A stretch of 64,000 nt of DNA from Rossellomorea marisflavi (lineage in GTDB: Bacteria; Bacillota; Bacilli; Bacillales; Bacillaceae_B). Made by a program: the position numbers and the translations under genes. Under the pieces are notes generated by a model that did not search any database, was not told where the DNA came from, and worked only from the letters and a program-made list of their open reading frames with translations. Positions 33,438 through 42,040 of the stretch are shown here, in pieces (positions within the stretch are counted from its first letter, which is position 1; each line of letters begins with the position of its first letter). Location of the stretch: assembly GCF_022170785.1 (NCBI RefSeq), contig NZ_CP081870.1, positions 732,001 through 796,000 of the forward strand, written 5' to 3'.

Positions 33438-34181
33438 ATGATCGAGAAGATTGAAAGTCTGGTAGGTCCCATCTTGCAGCATCTACTCCTTGAAGAACAG
33501 GGTTGCACGTCTGAAGTGAGCCGGATTGAAACCGAGGAGGGGACGTTCATTTTGAAGAAGGCGGCTCTACCCAGCTACCGTGACTGGCTAAGGAAAGAAG
33601 CACAGGCGCGACAACGCGTTCAGGGAACTGTTGCGGTGCCTGGATTCATGGGATTTTGGGAGAGTGAACGAGACAGCTATCTTCTAATGGAATACATAGA
33701 AGGGGTCTCCCTGACATCGGCGTTAAAGGGAGTCGGGGATGGAGAGGAACGCCTAGCGCTTATAAGGAGTTTCGGTGATTTCCTTCAGCGATTCCATGAA
33801 GGAGAGCTCTTGGAAGGATTAGGAGAAGGCGATTGGCTGGAGCGGGTATGGGCAGAGGCGGAGCCGTATGTCAGGGCAGGTGAGACGGACGGGGATATAG
33901 AGCTTTTGGAACAGTTGAAGGCGGAGAGGCCGGCTTCGGTCAAACCCACGATGATCCACGGGGACTGCAATCCCGATAACGTGCTGGTAGTGGACGGGGA
34001 AGTGAGATGCTTCATCGATGTGTCCGGGATGACGGTGGGAGATCCGCGTTATGATGAGTCGCTGGCTATCGGGAAGTTCACGGGGGAAGAGAGGGATGCC
34101 TTTTATGATGGATATAAGCGATACCGGGTGTCGGATGAGGAGTTCACGTACTTTTATGATGGAATGTATGAGTTGTTTTAG
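33438..34181 (+). CDS. Aminoglycoside phosphotransferase (APH)-family kinase
   Basis: The 247-aa protein has an N-lobe lysine in GTFILKKAALPSYRDWL, the hinge LLMEYIEGVSL, the catalytic MIHGDCNPDN (Brenner box) and the metal-binding CFIDVSGMTVGDPRYD. It is a small-molecule kinase fold; only a minority of members confer aminoglycoside resistance. AAAGGAGCG precedes the ATG and a very strong terminator follows. Confidence 0.88.
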   Translation: MIEKIESLVGPILQHLLLEEQGCTSEVSRIETEEGTFILKKAALPSYRDWLRKEAQARQRVQGTVAVPGFMGFWESERDSYLLMEYIEGVSLTSALKGVGDGEERLALIRSFGDFLQRFHEGELLEGLGEGDWLERVWAEAEPYVRAGETDGDIELLEQLKAERPASVKPTMIHGDCNPDNVLVVDGEVRCFIDVSGMTVGDPRYDESLAIGKFTGEERDAFYDGYKRYRVSDEEFTYFYDGMYELF

Positions 34182-34182
34182 G

Positions 34183-34223
34183 AAAAGCCTTGGCCTTCCC
34201 TTAAGAAGGCCAAGGCTTTTTTA
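34183..34223. terminator. Strong bidirectional terminator
   Basis: The perfect 15-bp stem AAAAGCCTTGGCCTT / AAGGCCAAGGCTTTT with an 8-nt loop is followed by TTTAG, between the kinase gene and yfiT. Confidence 0.92.
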
Positions 34224-34730
34224 GTTTTGCAGCGCATTCTGGATATGAGCCAGATGATGATTCCCATGCCAGGCGTAGATTCCGATGTTCACGGCAAGGG
34301 CCACGCTTCCTGAGTCAGGATGGATAAAGGTCCGTGCAAGCTGTTCCTCCGTTAAGCTTTCTAATAGATTGACCCAGCGCTCATGCAGGGAAGAGATAAT
34401 GGTTAGGGATGATGCGATGGGTGAACGGGAATCCGATAGCGCTGCCCATTTATCCTCGGCATAGGGACGGATGGTCGGGTTCTCTTCTGTCAGGGCGAGT
34501 TTGAAGCGTATGTAGGCGTTCATATGACTGTCGGCAACATGGTGGACGACCTGGCGGATGGTCCATCCCCCTTCGCGATAAGCCTTTTCCAGGTCATGCT
34601 CGCTTAGAGATCTGACGGTTTCCAGGAGTCTTGCAGGAAACGTGCGGATCTCTTGGATCCAGTGGTGAATCTGGTCGGCTGATAGATGGTCGGGTGTTTC
34701 GAACTCCCCGATGGGGTAGCGCTCATTCAT
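34221..34730 (-). CDS. yfiT: DinB/BstA-type thiol transferase YfiT-like
   Basis: The 169-aa four-helix-bundle protein begins MNERYPIGEFETPDHLS and has the three-His metal site in VVHHVADSHMN and AWHGNHHLAH. YfiT of Bacillus subtilis belongs to the BstA/DinB superfamily of metal-dependent (bacillithiol-type) transferases. It is the last gene of a leftward set with DUF3147 and MarR genes. Confidence 0.88.
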   Translation of the reverse strand: MNERYPIGEFETPDHLSADQIHHWIQEIRTFPARLLETVRSLSEHDLEKAYREGGWTIRQVVHHVADSHMNAYIRFKLALTEENPTIRPYAEDKWAALSDSRSPIASSLTIISSLHERWVNLLESLTEEQLARTFIHPDSGSVALAVNIGIYAWHGNHHLAHIQNALQN

Positions 34731-34742
34731 TCTTCATTCCTC

Positions 34743-35096
34743 CTATGATAAGAAAAAGATTTTTGCCTGTTTGATGACAACATCCTGTAACACGAGAAAC
34801 AGCGCCCATCCTGCCAGTCCAAGTCCGATCGATGTGAAAAGATGAAGGGAGTGCTGGAGCGACAGGTATACGATGATGAGCAGGAAGGCCGTTGCGGGGA
34901 AACCCCACAGGACCCCGAGGGCGAATGTGCTGATGCGCTCGGGTGCCTCACCCTGGACATATAGCCAGATGATGCTGAGGAGGCTGACCAGGGGCAGGGC
35001 CGCAATGATGCCACCATAGGTCGGGAAGCGCCTAGCCATCTCGGTCACGGCTCCGATGACGAGGGCGGATACGAGGATCTTCAGGAAGACGTACAT
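34743..35096 (-). CDS. DUF3147 membrane protein
   Basis: The 117-aa protein has four hydrophobic spans (VFLKILVSALVIGAVTEMAR; GIIAALPLVSLLSIIWLYVQ; FALGVLWGFPATAFLLIIVY; FTSIGLGLAGWALFLVLQDV). It matches the layout of DUF3147 small membrane proteins. It overlaps the MarR gene by 16 bp, so the two are probably co-translated. Confidence 0.82.
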   Translation of the reverse strand: MYVFLKILVSALVIGAVTEMARRFPTYGGIIAALPLVSLLSIIWLYVQGEAPERISTFALGVLWGFPATAFLLIIVYLSLQHSLHLFTSIGLGLAGWALFLVLQDVVIKQAKIFFLS

Positions 35097-35500
35097 GATT
35101 TCGCCTTTTCGCTCAGCAGCCGGAATGCTTCCGACACGGCCGTTCGTTCCTCGGGAGTCATGAGGTCCAGGGCAGCCTGCAGTTTGTCTTCATCCAGACT
35201 GGTGTTGCGGAATAGCACATCACGCCCGCTATCTGTTAGCTCCAGGATCACCTTGCGCTCATCATCGGAGTGCTTTTCTTTAAGGATGTATCCCTTCTCG
35301 ATGATCCGCTTCACATGCTCGGAAGCGGTATGTTGGGTGATGGAGAGGAGATCGGCGACATCCTTTACGCCGACTTCATCGCGTTTATCTACGAGCTGCA
35401 GGATGCGGATGACCTGGTGGGAAATCTTTTCTTGATGCTGGATATGAAGGTGGAAATAAAGGTCGGTCCAGTGTTGATTGAGTTGCGTCACGGTGGTCAT
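35081..35500 (-). CDS. MarR-family transcriptional regulator
   Basis: The 139-aa protein has VKDVADLLSITQHTASEHVK as the recognition helix and GYILKEKHSDDERKVILELT as the wing, with MarR-type dimer helices at both ends. It is the first gene of a leftward operon with DUF3147 and yfiT. A perfect palindrome 32 bp upstream (35532-35552) is its probable autoregulatory operator. Confidence 0.9.
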   Translation of the reverse strand: MTTVTQLNQHWTDLYFHLHIQHQEKISHQVIRILQLVDKRDEVGVKDVADLLSITQHTASEHVKRIIEKGYILKEKHSDDERKVILELTDSGRDVLFRNTSLDEDKLQAALDLMTPEERTAVSEAFRLLSEKAKSCTSS

Positions 35501-35531
35501 GGATTCTCTCCTTTGGTTCGGTTGCTTAAAT

Positions 35532-35552
35532 TATATCGTAATATACGATATA
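35532..35552. promoter_or_regulatory. MarR operator palindrome
   Basis: TATATCGTA-ATA-TACGATATA is a perfect 9+3+9 palindrome immediately upstream of the leftward MarR gene. Confidence 0.8.
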
Positions 35553-35561
35553 AATAAACAT

Positions 35562-35594
35562 AAAAAAACTGATCAGGACATCCCTGATCAGTTT
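35562..35594 (-). terminator. Terminator of the PadR-FtsW-like operon
   Basis: The stem AAACTGATCAGG / CCTGATCAGTTT (12 bp) with a 5-nt loop is followed leftwards by a T-run on the minus strand (35562-35568), just after the stop of the FtsW-like gene. Confidence 0.85.
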
Positions 35595-35597
35595 CCA

Positions 35598-36848
35598 TCA
35601 TGATAATTTCAACGTACCATTGGCTTGAATAGGAGCCAGGCGTCTGCGGCGATAGACGCTTAAGACAAGACCGGCTGCCATCATATCAACCAATACATGC
35701 GTACCTCCGAAGCTCATGAAGGGCATGGTGATGCCGGAAGGTGGAAGAAGGCCGATATTGGTGAGGATCGCCGTGGCAAACTGGATGCCAAACACTGCGG
35801 CGAACCCGATCGTCAGCACCCTTCCAAATGAGTGAGCGGTGGTTCTCGCTGTCTGGATCAACCGAATGGTGAAGACGAGCGTGAACAGCATGGTCACGGT
35901 GGCTGATACCCACCCAAAGGAATGAACCATATACGCAAGGATGTAATCGGTATGCAACTCGTTCAAACTGTTCACGGACGGGTCTGTACCGAACCATCCT
36001 GCCGTTTGGAATAAAGCCCTGATTCCTGCACCGTCTTCGGCACTGACAGGTGAGAAGAAGTCCGGTTTGAAGAGGGCGGGTAATGCAATGACACTGGTCC
36101 CGTACAGGAGGATTTGATGGATCTTTGCCCTGGTTGCCACCATCAGGATGAGTGCCACTGCGAGTCCAAGAGCATAGGCAGCAAATCCATCGGATGCAAG
36201 AAGCAGGATAGGGATTGCCAGGAGACCGATCCCGGTCACAGCTTTTTTCGGTGCATGCCAGTTCCATTCAGAAAACATCCCTGCAAATGCCACGACCAAG
36301 AGGAAGGGAGCGATGCCGGAAATATGCAGGGTGGCGAAGCCGATATCAAGGTAGGCAATGCCGTCTACCCGGACCCCGATCCACTGAGTCAGGAGAAGGA
36401 GGAAGACGGTACCACCATAGATGACCCCGGAATAACGGGATAGTTTCCGATAGTCATAGAAAAAGCATGCAATCATCAAGACCAAGCCGGCTAGGTAATA
36501 GATCAGGCTGCTTTGAAAAATGTCTCCAATCCCCGTGATGGTTGATTGAAACTGGATGAAATACATAGAAACGAGACCGAAAACCGATATGACGGCAACT
36601 GGGATGAGGATCGTCACGTCAAACGTCGGCCGATGGGTTTGATGAAGCTGTTTCCCGACCGTGGCGGGGTCACCCATCTGACTGATGGCATGCTGCACGG
36701 CGGCCTTTTCTGACATTCCATCCTTCATGGCGTGTTCCTTCAGTGTATGGAGGTGATCCTCTAGCTCCAGGGCCACTTCCTCATGAACATCTTTGTTACG
36801 GATACGGCTGCACACGGCACTGATATAGTCTTTGAATGGTTCGTTCAT
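35598..36848 (-). CDS. FtsW/RodA-like membrane protein with N-terminal HAAS-type domain
   Basis: The 416-aa protein starts at ATG 36848, overlapping the PadR stop as ATGA. Residues 1 to about 68 (DYISAVCSRIRNKDVHEEVA, ELEDHLHTLKEHA, ISQMGDPATVG) form the helical domain that accompanies PadR regulators (HAAS/DUF1700-like). The rest has about ten spans and SEDS hallmarks: SLIYYLAGLVLMIACFF, a QWIGVRVDGIAYLDIGF loop and a C-terminal GLLPPSGITMPFMSFGGTH. SEDS proteins polymerise glycan strands or flip lipids. The fusion suggests a stress-inducible SEDS variant under PadR control. Confidence 0.85.
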   Translation of the reverse strand: MNEPFKDYISAVCSRIRNKDVHEEVALELEDHLHTLKEHAMKDGMSEKAAVQHAISQMGDPATVGKQLHQTHRPTFDVTILIPVAVISVFGLVSMYFIQFQSTITGIGDIFQSSLIYYLAGLVLMIACFFYDYRKLSRYSGVIYGGTVFLLLLTQWIGVRVDGIAYLDIGFATLHISGIAPFLLVVAFAGMFSEWNWHAPKKAVTGIGLLAIPILLLASDGFAAYALGLAVALILMVATRAKIHQILLYGTSVIALPALFKPDFFSPVSAEDGAGIRALFQTAGWFGTDPSVNSLNELHTDYILAYMVHSFGWVSATVTMLFTLVFTIRLIQTARTTAHSFGRVLTIGFAAVFGIQFATAILTNIGLLPPSGITMPFMSFGGTHVLVDMMAAGLVLSVYRRRRLAPIQANGTLKLS

Positions 36849-37198
36849 TCCCATGAAACCTTCTCCCATCCCAGGATGTCATCCACTGCACCTTTAAAGG
36901 TGGACCACTCTTCTTTTTTCTCGACCATGAAGGCCTGCCCGCTTTTGGTGATGCGGTAGTACTTACGCTTCCTTCCCGTATCTCCCTGTCCCCAATAGGC
37001 TTCGATCACTCCTTGCTCCTCCAATGAATGAAGGAGGGGATAGAGGGTTCCTTCCTTCAGGCTGAATATCCCGTTCGAGCGTTCCTCCATGATCTTGATC
37101 AATTCATATCCGTACATGGGACGGTCATTCAGCAGGCTGAGAATGAGTGTGGAGGTACTTCCTTTCACCAATTCTTTGTTCACTTTCATCTTAGTCAT
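36845..37198 (-). CDS. PadR-family transcriptional regulator
   Basis: The 117-aa winged-helix protein begins with a short basic tail and has KGSTSTLILSLLNDRPMYGY, LKEGTLYPLLHSLEEQGVIE and YYRITKSGQAFMVEKKEEW, the standard PadR pattern. It precedes the SEDS-like gene with an ATGA overlap and has a palindromic site 10-39 bp upstream of its start, so it is probably autoregulated. Confidence 0.9.
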   Translation of the reverse strand: MTKMKVNKELVKGSTSTLILSLLNDRPMYGYELIKIMEERSNGIFSLKEGTLYPLLHSLEEQGVIEAYWGQGDTGRKRKYYRITKSGQAFMVEKKEEWSTFKGAVDDILGWEKVSWE

Positions 37199-37207
37199 CC
37201 TTTCGTA

Positions 37208-37237
37208 CCTAGATTATCTATGCATAGTTTATCTAGG
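37208..37237. promoter_or_regulatory. PadR-type operator
   Basis: A 30-bp interrupted palindrome: arms CCTAGAT / ATCTAGG outside and the inner CTATGCATAG. It lies in the promoter region of the leftward PadR operon. Confidence 0.65.
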
Positions 37238-37347
37238 TATAATTGTATGGCGCCGATTTTCATTCGTCAACTGTTTTCTAGTCATCTATCATTCTCTGCA
37301 TAAGGGGGATGTGATAAGATGGAGAAAAATGGGTTGAGGTGTTAGGT

Positions 37348-37506
37348 TTGGCGTGGCTTTACACATTTCTGGCTATCTGGTTTTTTGCCTTTGTCATTGC
37401 GCGGCTTCTCAGTCGATTCGGCAGAACGCACTGGAAGGATGAACTCATGATCACTTGTGCGCAGGCAATCATCATCACGGCCATGCTTGATTTTTTTCTG
37501 CCTTAG
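37348..37506 (+). CDS. Small two-span membrane protein
   Basis: The 52-aa product from TTG 37348 (GAGGTG upstream) has two hydrophobic stretches (LYTFLAIWFFAFVIARLLS and AQAIIITAMLDFFLP) with a polar loop FGRTHWKDELMIT. It ends 31 bp before the CbrC-like gene and probably shares its transcript. It is not matched to a family. Confidence 0.5.
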   Translation: MAWLYTFLAIWFFAFVIARLLSRFGRTHWKDELMITCAQAIIITAMLDFFLP

Positions 37507-37536
37507 GGATCATTGAATATAGGAGGGGATCGTCGT

Positions 37537-38061
37537 ATGACATTGCCAACATTTACGTATAATCCGGATCCGATCAAGCTGGAGGTCATCAAGAAGGAAA
37601 AGACCGATTGCCCGGTCTGCAACAAGGAGCGGGACTATGTGTATAAGGGACCGTTCTATTCCGTCGAGGATGTAGAGGGGATCTGCCCGTGGTGTATCGC
37701 GGACGGTTCGGCGGCCGAGAAGTATGAAGGCTCTTTTCAGGATGATGCGAGCTGTGAGGAAGTGGAGAAAGAAGCGTACATAGACGAACTTGTTTACCGG
37801 ACGCCGGGATACTTCGGGTGGCAGCAGGAGCATTGGCTCAGTCACTGCGGAGACTTCTGTGCGATTGTGGAGTATGTCGGGTGGAAGGAAATCGAGCATC
37901 TGGAGGAAGAACTTGCCGGCGACTTAAACGAGATCATGGCCACCTTTAACATGCCTAAGGATAAGCTGAAGGAATGGCTGGTCAATGATGGAGCGCTACA
38001 GGGGTATCTGTTCCGATGCGTACACTGCCATCAGCACCGGCTTACGGTGGATTCGAACTGA
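37537..38061 (+). CDS. CbrC-family protein (UPF0167-like)
   Basis: The 174-aa protein starts at ATG 37537 (AGGAGGGG 9 bp upstream). It is Cys-rich in a zinc-ribbon-like pattern: CPVCNKERDYVYKGPFYS, ICPWCIADGSAAEKYEG-SFQD, CGDFC and a final FRCVHCHQHRL. This is the CbrC/UPF0167 family; relatives are linked to colicin E2 tolerance in Escherichia coli, but the molecular role is unknown. Confidence 0.87.
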   Translation: MTLPTFTYNPDPIKLEVIKKEKTDCPVCNKERDYVYKGPFYSVEDVEGICPWCIADGSAAEKYEGSFQDDASCEEVEKEAYIDELVYRTPGYFGWQQEHWLSHCGDFCAIVEYVGWKEIEHLEEELAGDLNEIMATFNMPKDKLKEWLVNDGALQGYLFRCVHCHQHRLTVDSN

Positions 38062-38066
38062 ACGTG

Positions 38067-38095
38067 AAAAAACGCCCAATCCAGGGCGTTTTTCT
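38067..38095. terminator. Bidirectional terminator
   Basis: The stem AACGCCC / GGGCGTT, extended by A/T flanks, with a 6-nt loop lies between the convergent CbrC-like and adhR genes. Confidence 0.85.
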
Positions 38096-38501
38096 ATTGG
38101 ATCTCAATTTTCTTGTCACGATGGATCTCTTCCGTCCCCGCAGCCAGCGCTTCCTTATAGTAGCTGCATTTGTGGTCGATCACTTCCATCGTCTTCATGA
38201 GATCCGCCATCTGCCTTTCCACGGTGGCTTTCCGTTCCATGAAGAGGTCGTGCCGTTCCTGGAGAGTGGAGTCGCCTTCGGTGCACCAGTCGATAAAGGT
38301 TTTGATATCCTTGATGGGCATGCCGGTGGATTTCAGGCATTCGATGATGCGGAGCGTGCTGATGTCGGAATCCTTGAAGAGGCGGACGCCGTTCGGACTG
38401 CGTTCCACGAAGGGCATGAGTCCTTCTTTATCATAATAGCGGAGGGTATAGATGGTGAGGTTCAGTTCCTTGGCGACTTCGCTGATGGAGTAGGTTTTCA
38501 T
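38094..38501 (-). CDS. adhR: MerR-family regulator AdhR-like
   Basis: The 135-aa protein starts at ATG 38501 with MKTYSISEVAKELNLTIYTL, the MerR helix-turn-helix, then YYDKEGLMPFVERSPNGVRL and a dimerisation helix. A Cys in IECLKSTGMP is at the position of the aldehyde-sensing Cys52 of the AdhR/NmlR-like subgroup. It is divergent from adhA, whose promoter has the 19-bp spacing that MerR proteins activate; AdhR responds to formaldehyde and methylglyoxal in Bacillus subtilis. Confidence 0.88.
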   Translation of the reverse strand: MKTYSISEVAKELNLTIYTLRYYDKEGLMPFVERSPNGVRLFKDSDISTLRIIECLKSTGMPIKDIKTFIDWCTEGDSTLQERHDLFMERKATVERQMADLMKTMEVIDHKCSYYKEALAAGTEEIHRDKKIEIQ

Positions 38502-38578
38502 GAGGATTCCTCTTTTCATGTTCATATGATTGGAAAGATACCACGGTGGTCACCGGTTGTCAAAAGGGAGCTTCGTGC

Positions 38579-38609
38579 TTGACCTTGAGTGAACTAGAGG
38601 CAGTACGAT
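38579..38609 (+). promoter_or_regulatory. MerR-type promoter with 19-bp spacer for adhA
   Basis: The -35 TTGACC (38579-38584) and -10 TACGAT (38604-38609) are separated by 19 bp, with the imperfect dyad CCTTGAG-TGAA-CTAGAGG in the spacer. An overlong spacer with a central dyad is the hallmark of promoters untwisted by MerR-family activators. Confidence 0.75.
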
Positions 38610-38693
38610 GGTTTTGCTCAAGGGGAAAACGGGGATAGCAGTAGGAGCAAGACACCCTGACTTGGGACAATCAGAATTCGAGGAGGAACTACT

Positions 38694-39734
38694 ATGGTTA
38701 TGGCAAAAGCACGCGCAGTGGACGGGCCGGATAAGGCTTTCCGCTCAGCAGAAATCAAACGACGTGAACTGGATGAAAAGGATGTACTGATCGAAATCAA
38801 ATTCGCAGGGATCTGTCACTCTGATATCCATACAGCCCACGGTGAGTGGGGAGAAGTGAGTTACCCACTCGTTCCGGGGCATGAAATTGCCGGGATCATC
38901 AAGGAAGTCGGCTCTGGTGTGTCGAAGTTCAAGGTGGGCGACCGCGCAGGCGTCGGCTGTATGGTGGACTCATGCGGCGAATGCGTCAACTGTAAGGCTG
39001 GCGAAGAGCAATACTGTCTGGAAGGCAATGTGCCGACCTATGCGGGCGTCGACAAATACGGCGAACCGACACAAGGTGGCTATTCCACACATATCGTCGT
39101 GACGGAAGATTTCGCCTTGCACATCCCGGACGGCATCGAGCTTGATGCGGCGGCACCGCTTCTATGCGCAGGGATCACCACCTATTCACCGCTCCACCAC
39201 TGGAATGCCGGACCCGGCAAGAAAGTCGCCATCGTCGGGATGGGTGGACTCGGTCATATGGCCGTGAAGATTGCCAACGCCATGGGAGCAGAGGTGACGG
39301 TCCTTTCCCAAACACTGAACAAAGAGGAAGACGGACTAGCTTTCGGTGCCAAGGAGTACTATGCGACGAAGGATCCGGAAACATTTGATAAGCTGAAAGG
39401 CCGCTTCGACCTGATCATCAACACGGTCAGCGCCAATATCGACATCGATGCATACTTCTCCCTCCTGACGCTTGATGGAACGCTCGTCAATGTGGGCGCA
39501 CCTGGAGAACCGATGTCACTGAACGTCATGTCCCTCATCGGCCACCGTCGCTCTTTCGCCGGCTCCATGATCGGCGGCATACAAGAAACACAAGAGATGC
39601 TCAATTTCTGTGCTGAACATAACATCGCTCCGAAAATCGAGCTCATCTCGGCGGATCAGATCGATGAAGCGTACAAGCGCGTATTGGCTTCTGATGTGAA
39701 ATACCGGTTTGTGATTGATACAAGTACGATTTGA
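38694..39734 (+). CDS. adhA: Zinc-dependent alcohol/aldehyde dehydrogenase AdhA-like
   Basis: The 346-aa MDR-family protein has the catalytic zinc ligands in GICHSDIHT and VPGHEIAG, the structural zinc cluster in [17 protein letters not shown] and the dinucleotide motif [11 protein letters not shown]. It matches the cinnamyl-alcohol-dehydrogenase-like AdhA, which detoxifies aldehydes. Control by the divergent MerR gene is supported by the promoter. GGAGGAAC precedes the ATG. Confidence 0.92.
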   Translation: MVMAKARAVDGPDKAFRSAEIKRRELDEKDVLIEIKFAGICHSDIHTAHGEWGEVSYPLVPGHEIAGIIKEVGSGVSKFKVGDRAGVGCMVDSCGECVNCKAGEEQYCLEGNVPTYAGVDKYGEPTQGGYSTHIVVTEDFALHIPDGIELDAAAPLLCAGITTYSPLHHWNAGPGKKVAIVGMGGLGHMAVKIANAMGAEVTVLSQTLNKEEDGLAFGAKEYYATKDPETFDKLKGRFDLIINTVSANIDIDAYFSLLTLDGTLVNVGAPGEPMSLNVMSLIGHRRSFAGSMIGGIQETQEMLNFCAEHNIAPKIELISADQIDEAYKRVLASDVKYRFVIDTSTI

Positions 39735-40020
39735 TTTTAGGGGACCCTGGAGGCTTAGCCTTTGGGGTCTTGTTTTATTTGTTTTTGTTTGATATAGAGC
39801 AGTATTTTAATTGAAACGTTGGGAATCAAGATGGTCGTCGTTTCAATCAGTCTTGGAACCTCTGGAATAGCACTCGTTCTATTAATGGCGACGTGCTGGC
39901 GGAGGGAAAAGGTGGTTGTTGCACAGGAAGGTATGTGAAGAAAGACTAGGTTTCCCTTCATAGTCTGTGGATAACCCCATTTTTCATGGGATTGGACGTC
40001 TTCATCACATTGGCAGATGG

Positions 40021-40214
40021 AATTATTACCGACAATCAAAAGAATACTACCGACTTTTTGATTTTTTCTACCGGGAATCGAATTTTTATACCCAACTCTG
40101 TGTTTTGACGGAAATCCTATTACGAACATAGGAGAGGTATGACCAACTTTCATGCATTACTACCGACTTCGTCCCGTTACAACCAAGTTCACTATGTTTC
40201 TACCAACTCCCATA
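40021..40214 (-). repeat. Array of degenerate 20-21 bp direct repeats (array 1)
   Basis: The trinucleotide ACC, inside a TACCGACTT-like motif, recurs at 40028, 40049, 40070, 40090, then as (A)ACGAAC at 40122 and at 40142, 40162, 40182 and 40202: spacing 21, 21, 20, a break, then 20, 20, 20, 20. On the minus strand the unit reads about AAGTCGGTAGTAA. The surrounding 39773-40429 has no gene that I can support. A related array with the opposite orientation is at 42041-42240. Confidence 0.6.
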
Positions 40215-40429
40215 CGCATTTGATAGAATGGAAGGAACATACAATAATAGACTCCTCCTGTGCTAGGCATCGGAAGAACTGGATTCGGCTGGATTGAATC
40301 TTTTTACGATTGAATTCGTATGAAAAGGAACGGGAACCCACGCAGCGGCGAACGATTTCTTCATCACCACCCAACCGTTCCCGCTATTCCACCAGCAAGT
40401 CAACATCAAGGAGTGATTCTATCAATTCA

Positions 40430-40918
40430 ATGAAATGGACCATGTATCAAGTGCTGACGATCCTCACCCTCATCATCCTTCTGTTCTTTGGCGATGTTGG
40501 GGATATCCCGATCAACGTCACACCGGGTAATGATGGGATGGCGTTCATCCTCATGCTTCTAGGGGCCATGTTTATTTTCGGTGTCATGGGGTGTGCGTAC
40601 CTTCTGCTGATGCTGCAGCTTCAGAAGAAACCGGATCTGTTCCAGGCACGATTCTGGAAGAGTGCACCGATTCTGCTGATCATCATCGGTGTCATTTCCA
40701 TCACCGTCTACCTCATGCTTGGCATGAGCGGTAGCCTGTTTGAATGGGTGGACGGACATCGCTGGTTCATGTATGTGCTGCTCGTGTATTTCATTTGGCT
40801 ATTTTATTTTTGGATCGTGTCAATCGTTAATCGGCAAACACGTGATAAACAAAAGGTTCCGGGCTATTCACTGGGCATCGGAGTCGTGGTGCTATTGATC
40901 ATCATTTTTATGATGTAG
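40430..40918 (+). CDS. Four-span membrane protein
   Basis: The 162-aa protein from ATG 40430 (AAGGAGTGATT about 12 bp upstream) has four hydrophobic segments (MYQVLTILTLIILLFFGDVG; MAFILMLLGAMFIFGVMG; SAPILLIIIGVISITVYLML; FMYVLLVYFIWLFYFWIVSI) and a fifth near the C-terminus. No family is recognised. It is followed 16 bp later by the APH-family kinase gene, so the two are probably co-transcribed. Confidence 0.75.
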   Translation: MKWTMYQVLTILTLIILLFFGDVGDIPINVTPGNDGMAFILMLLGAMFIFGVMGCAYLLLMLQLQKKPDLFQARFWKSAPILLIIIGVISITVYLMLGMSGSLFEWVDGHRWFMYVLLVYFIWLFYFWIVSIVNRQTRDKQKVPGYSLGIGVVVLLIIIFMM

Positions 40919-40934
40919 CAAAGGGGGTTTTAGG

Positions 40935-41723
40935 ATGAGCCAACAGGAAGAAAAGCTATCCGGGGGGAATGTCTCGCAGGTGTACCGCGTGGAAGATACG
41001 GTCCGCCGGGAAATCAAGCCTGAGAGCGAAAGAATACATAAGCTGTTGAAACATTTGGAAGAGAAAGGATTTGCCCATGCTCCTAGGTTCAATGGGATTG
41101 ATGAAAAGGGAAGAGAAGTGCTTTCTTATTTAGAGGGGGAAGCCGGAAATTATCCTCTCAAATCGTACATGTGGTCGGATGAAGTCCTAGTCAACATTGC
41201 GCAAATGCTTAGAGGCTACCACGATGCGGTAAGTGATTTCCCGTTCGAGGAAGAATGGGAGCCTCTCGATGATACGCCGGGACCTTATGAATTGATCTGT
41301 CATAATGACTTCGCAATCTACAATATTATTTTCCACAACAAACAGGTCGCGGGAATCATCGATTTTGATGTGGCGGCGCCAGGTCCGAGGGTATGGGATG
41401 TGGCATATGCCCTCTATACGTGCGTGCCTCTTGGAGTGGGGCATCTCGATGAGAACGGGGAAGCTGTCTACTATGAAGCGAGCCGGGATGCTCCTATAAG
41501 GAAGAAACGGATCGATCTCTTTTTCAAAGCCTATGGTATGGAGCACCTGAAGGAAGGAATCCTCGAGGTGGTGAAGCTCCGAGTCCAAGCCCTCCAATCG
41601 ACGATGAAGCGGAAGGCGGCAGAAGGGGATGCGGCGTTCCAGCGGATGATCGAGGATGGGCATTATGATCACTACGAACGGGAGCTGGAGTTCATCAAGC
41701 GCGAAGGGTATCTATGGCGATGA
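40935..41723 (+). CDS. Aminoglycoside phosphotransferase (APH)-family kinase
   Basis: The 262-aa protein has a P-loop-like KLSGGNVSQVYRVEDTVRRE, the catalytic ELICHNDFAIYNIIF (HND variant of the Brenner box) and AGIIDFDVAAPGPRVWDVAYA with the metal Asp. APH-fold proteins phosphorylate small molecules; this subgroup is mostly uncharacterised. It sits between two small membrane proteins and is flanked on the outside by the 20-bp repeat arrays. Confidence 0.88.
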   Translation: MSQQEEKLSGGNVSQVYRVEDTVRREIKPESERIHKLLKHLEEKGFAHAPRFNGIDEKGREVLSYLEGEAGNYPLKSYMWSDEVLVNIAQMLRGYHDAVSDFPFEEEWEPLDDTPGPYELICHNDFAIYNIIFHNKQVAGIIDFDVAAPGPRVWDVAYALYTCVPLGVGHLDENGEAVYYEASRDAPIRKKRIDLFFKAYGMEHLKEGILEVVKLRVQALQSTMKRKAAEGDAAFQRMIEDGHYDHYERELEFIKREGYLWR

Positions 41724-41938
41724 GGAGGTTCTTCTATTCCCTCTTCTATCTCGCAGCAGCCAGCGTCCTCTATTACTATGTCAGTCAGGCCAGGGATCTG
41801 CAAGAATCGGGATCATTTCTCGGTATCCTGTTGCGGATCTGTTCCGTCGGACTGATGGTGCTAAGTGGATATGTCCTCCCAACCCTTTGGTTCAGAAAAG
41901 GGAAAAGACGACAAGATCGCCCATATAAAGGCATATAG
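41714..41938 (+). CDS. Small two-span membrane protein
   Basis: The 74-aa protein overlaps the kinase gene by 10 bp and has spans FFYSLFYLAAASVLYYYVS and LLRICSVGLMVLSGYVLPTL with a basic tail KGKRRQDRPYKGI. It is translationally coupled to the kinase. The function is unknown. Confidence 0.65.
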   Translation: MAMRRFFYSLFYLAAASVLYYYVSQARDLQESGSFLGILLRICSVGLMVLSGYVLPTLWFRKGKRRQDRPYKGI

Positions 41939-41996
41939 TCGTGGGAGAAACTGTAATTTTCCAAAAAGAAAATGAGTACGTCGTGCTAGTGGAAGG

Positions 41997-42031
41997 AGCA
42001 CCAGCCATTTAGATGTGGCTGGTGCTTTTTG
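41997..42031 (+). terminator. Rho-independent terminator
   Basis: The 11-bp stem AGCACCAGCCA / TGGCTGGTGCT with an 8-nt loop is followed by TTTTTG, 58 bp after the small membrane gene. Confidence 0.9.
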
Positions 42032-42040
42032 CTGTTTTGT

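Noticed and set aside
39755..40153. Leftward open frame of 132 codons through array 1
   Set aside because: It reads through the repeat array, has no ribosome-binding site and no domain; its apparent periodic KVG residues arise from the DNA repeat.
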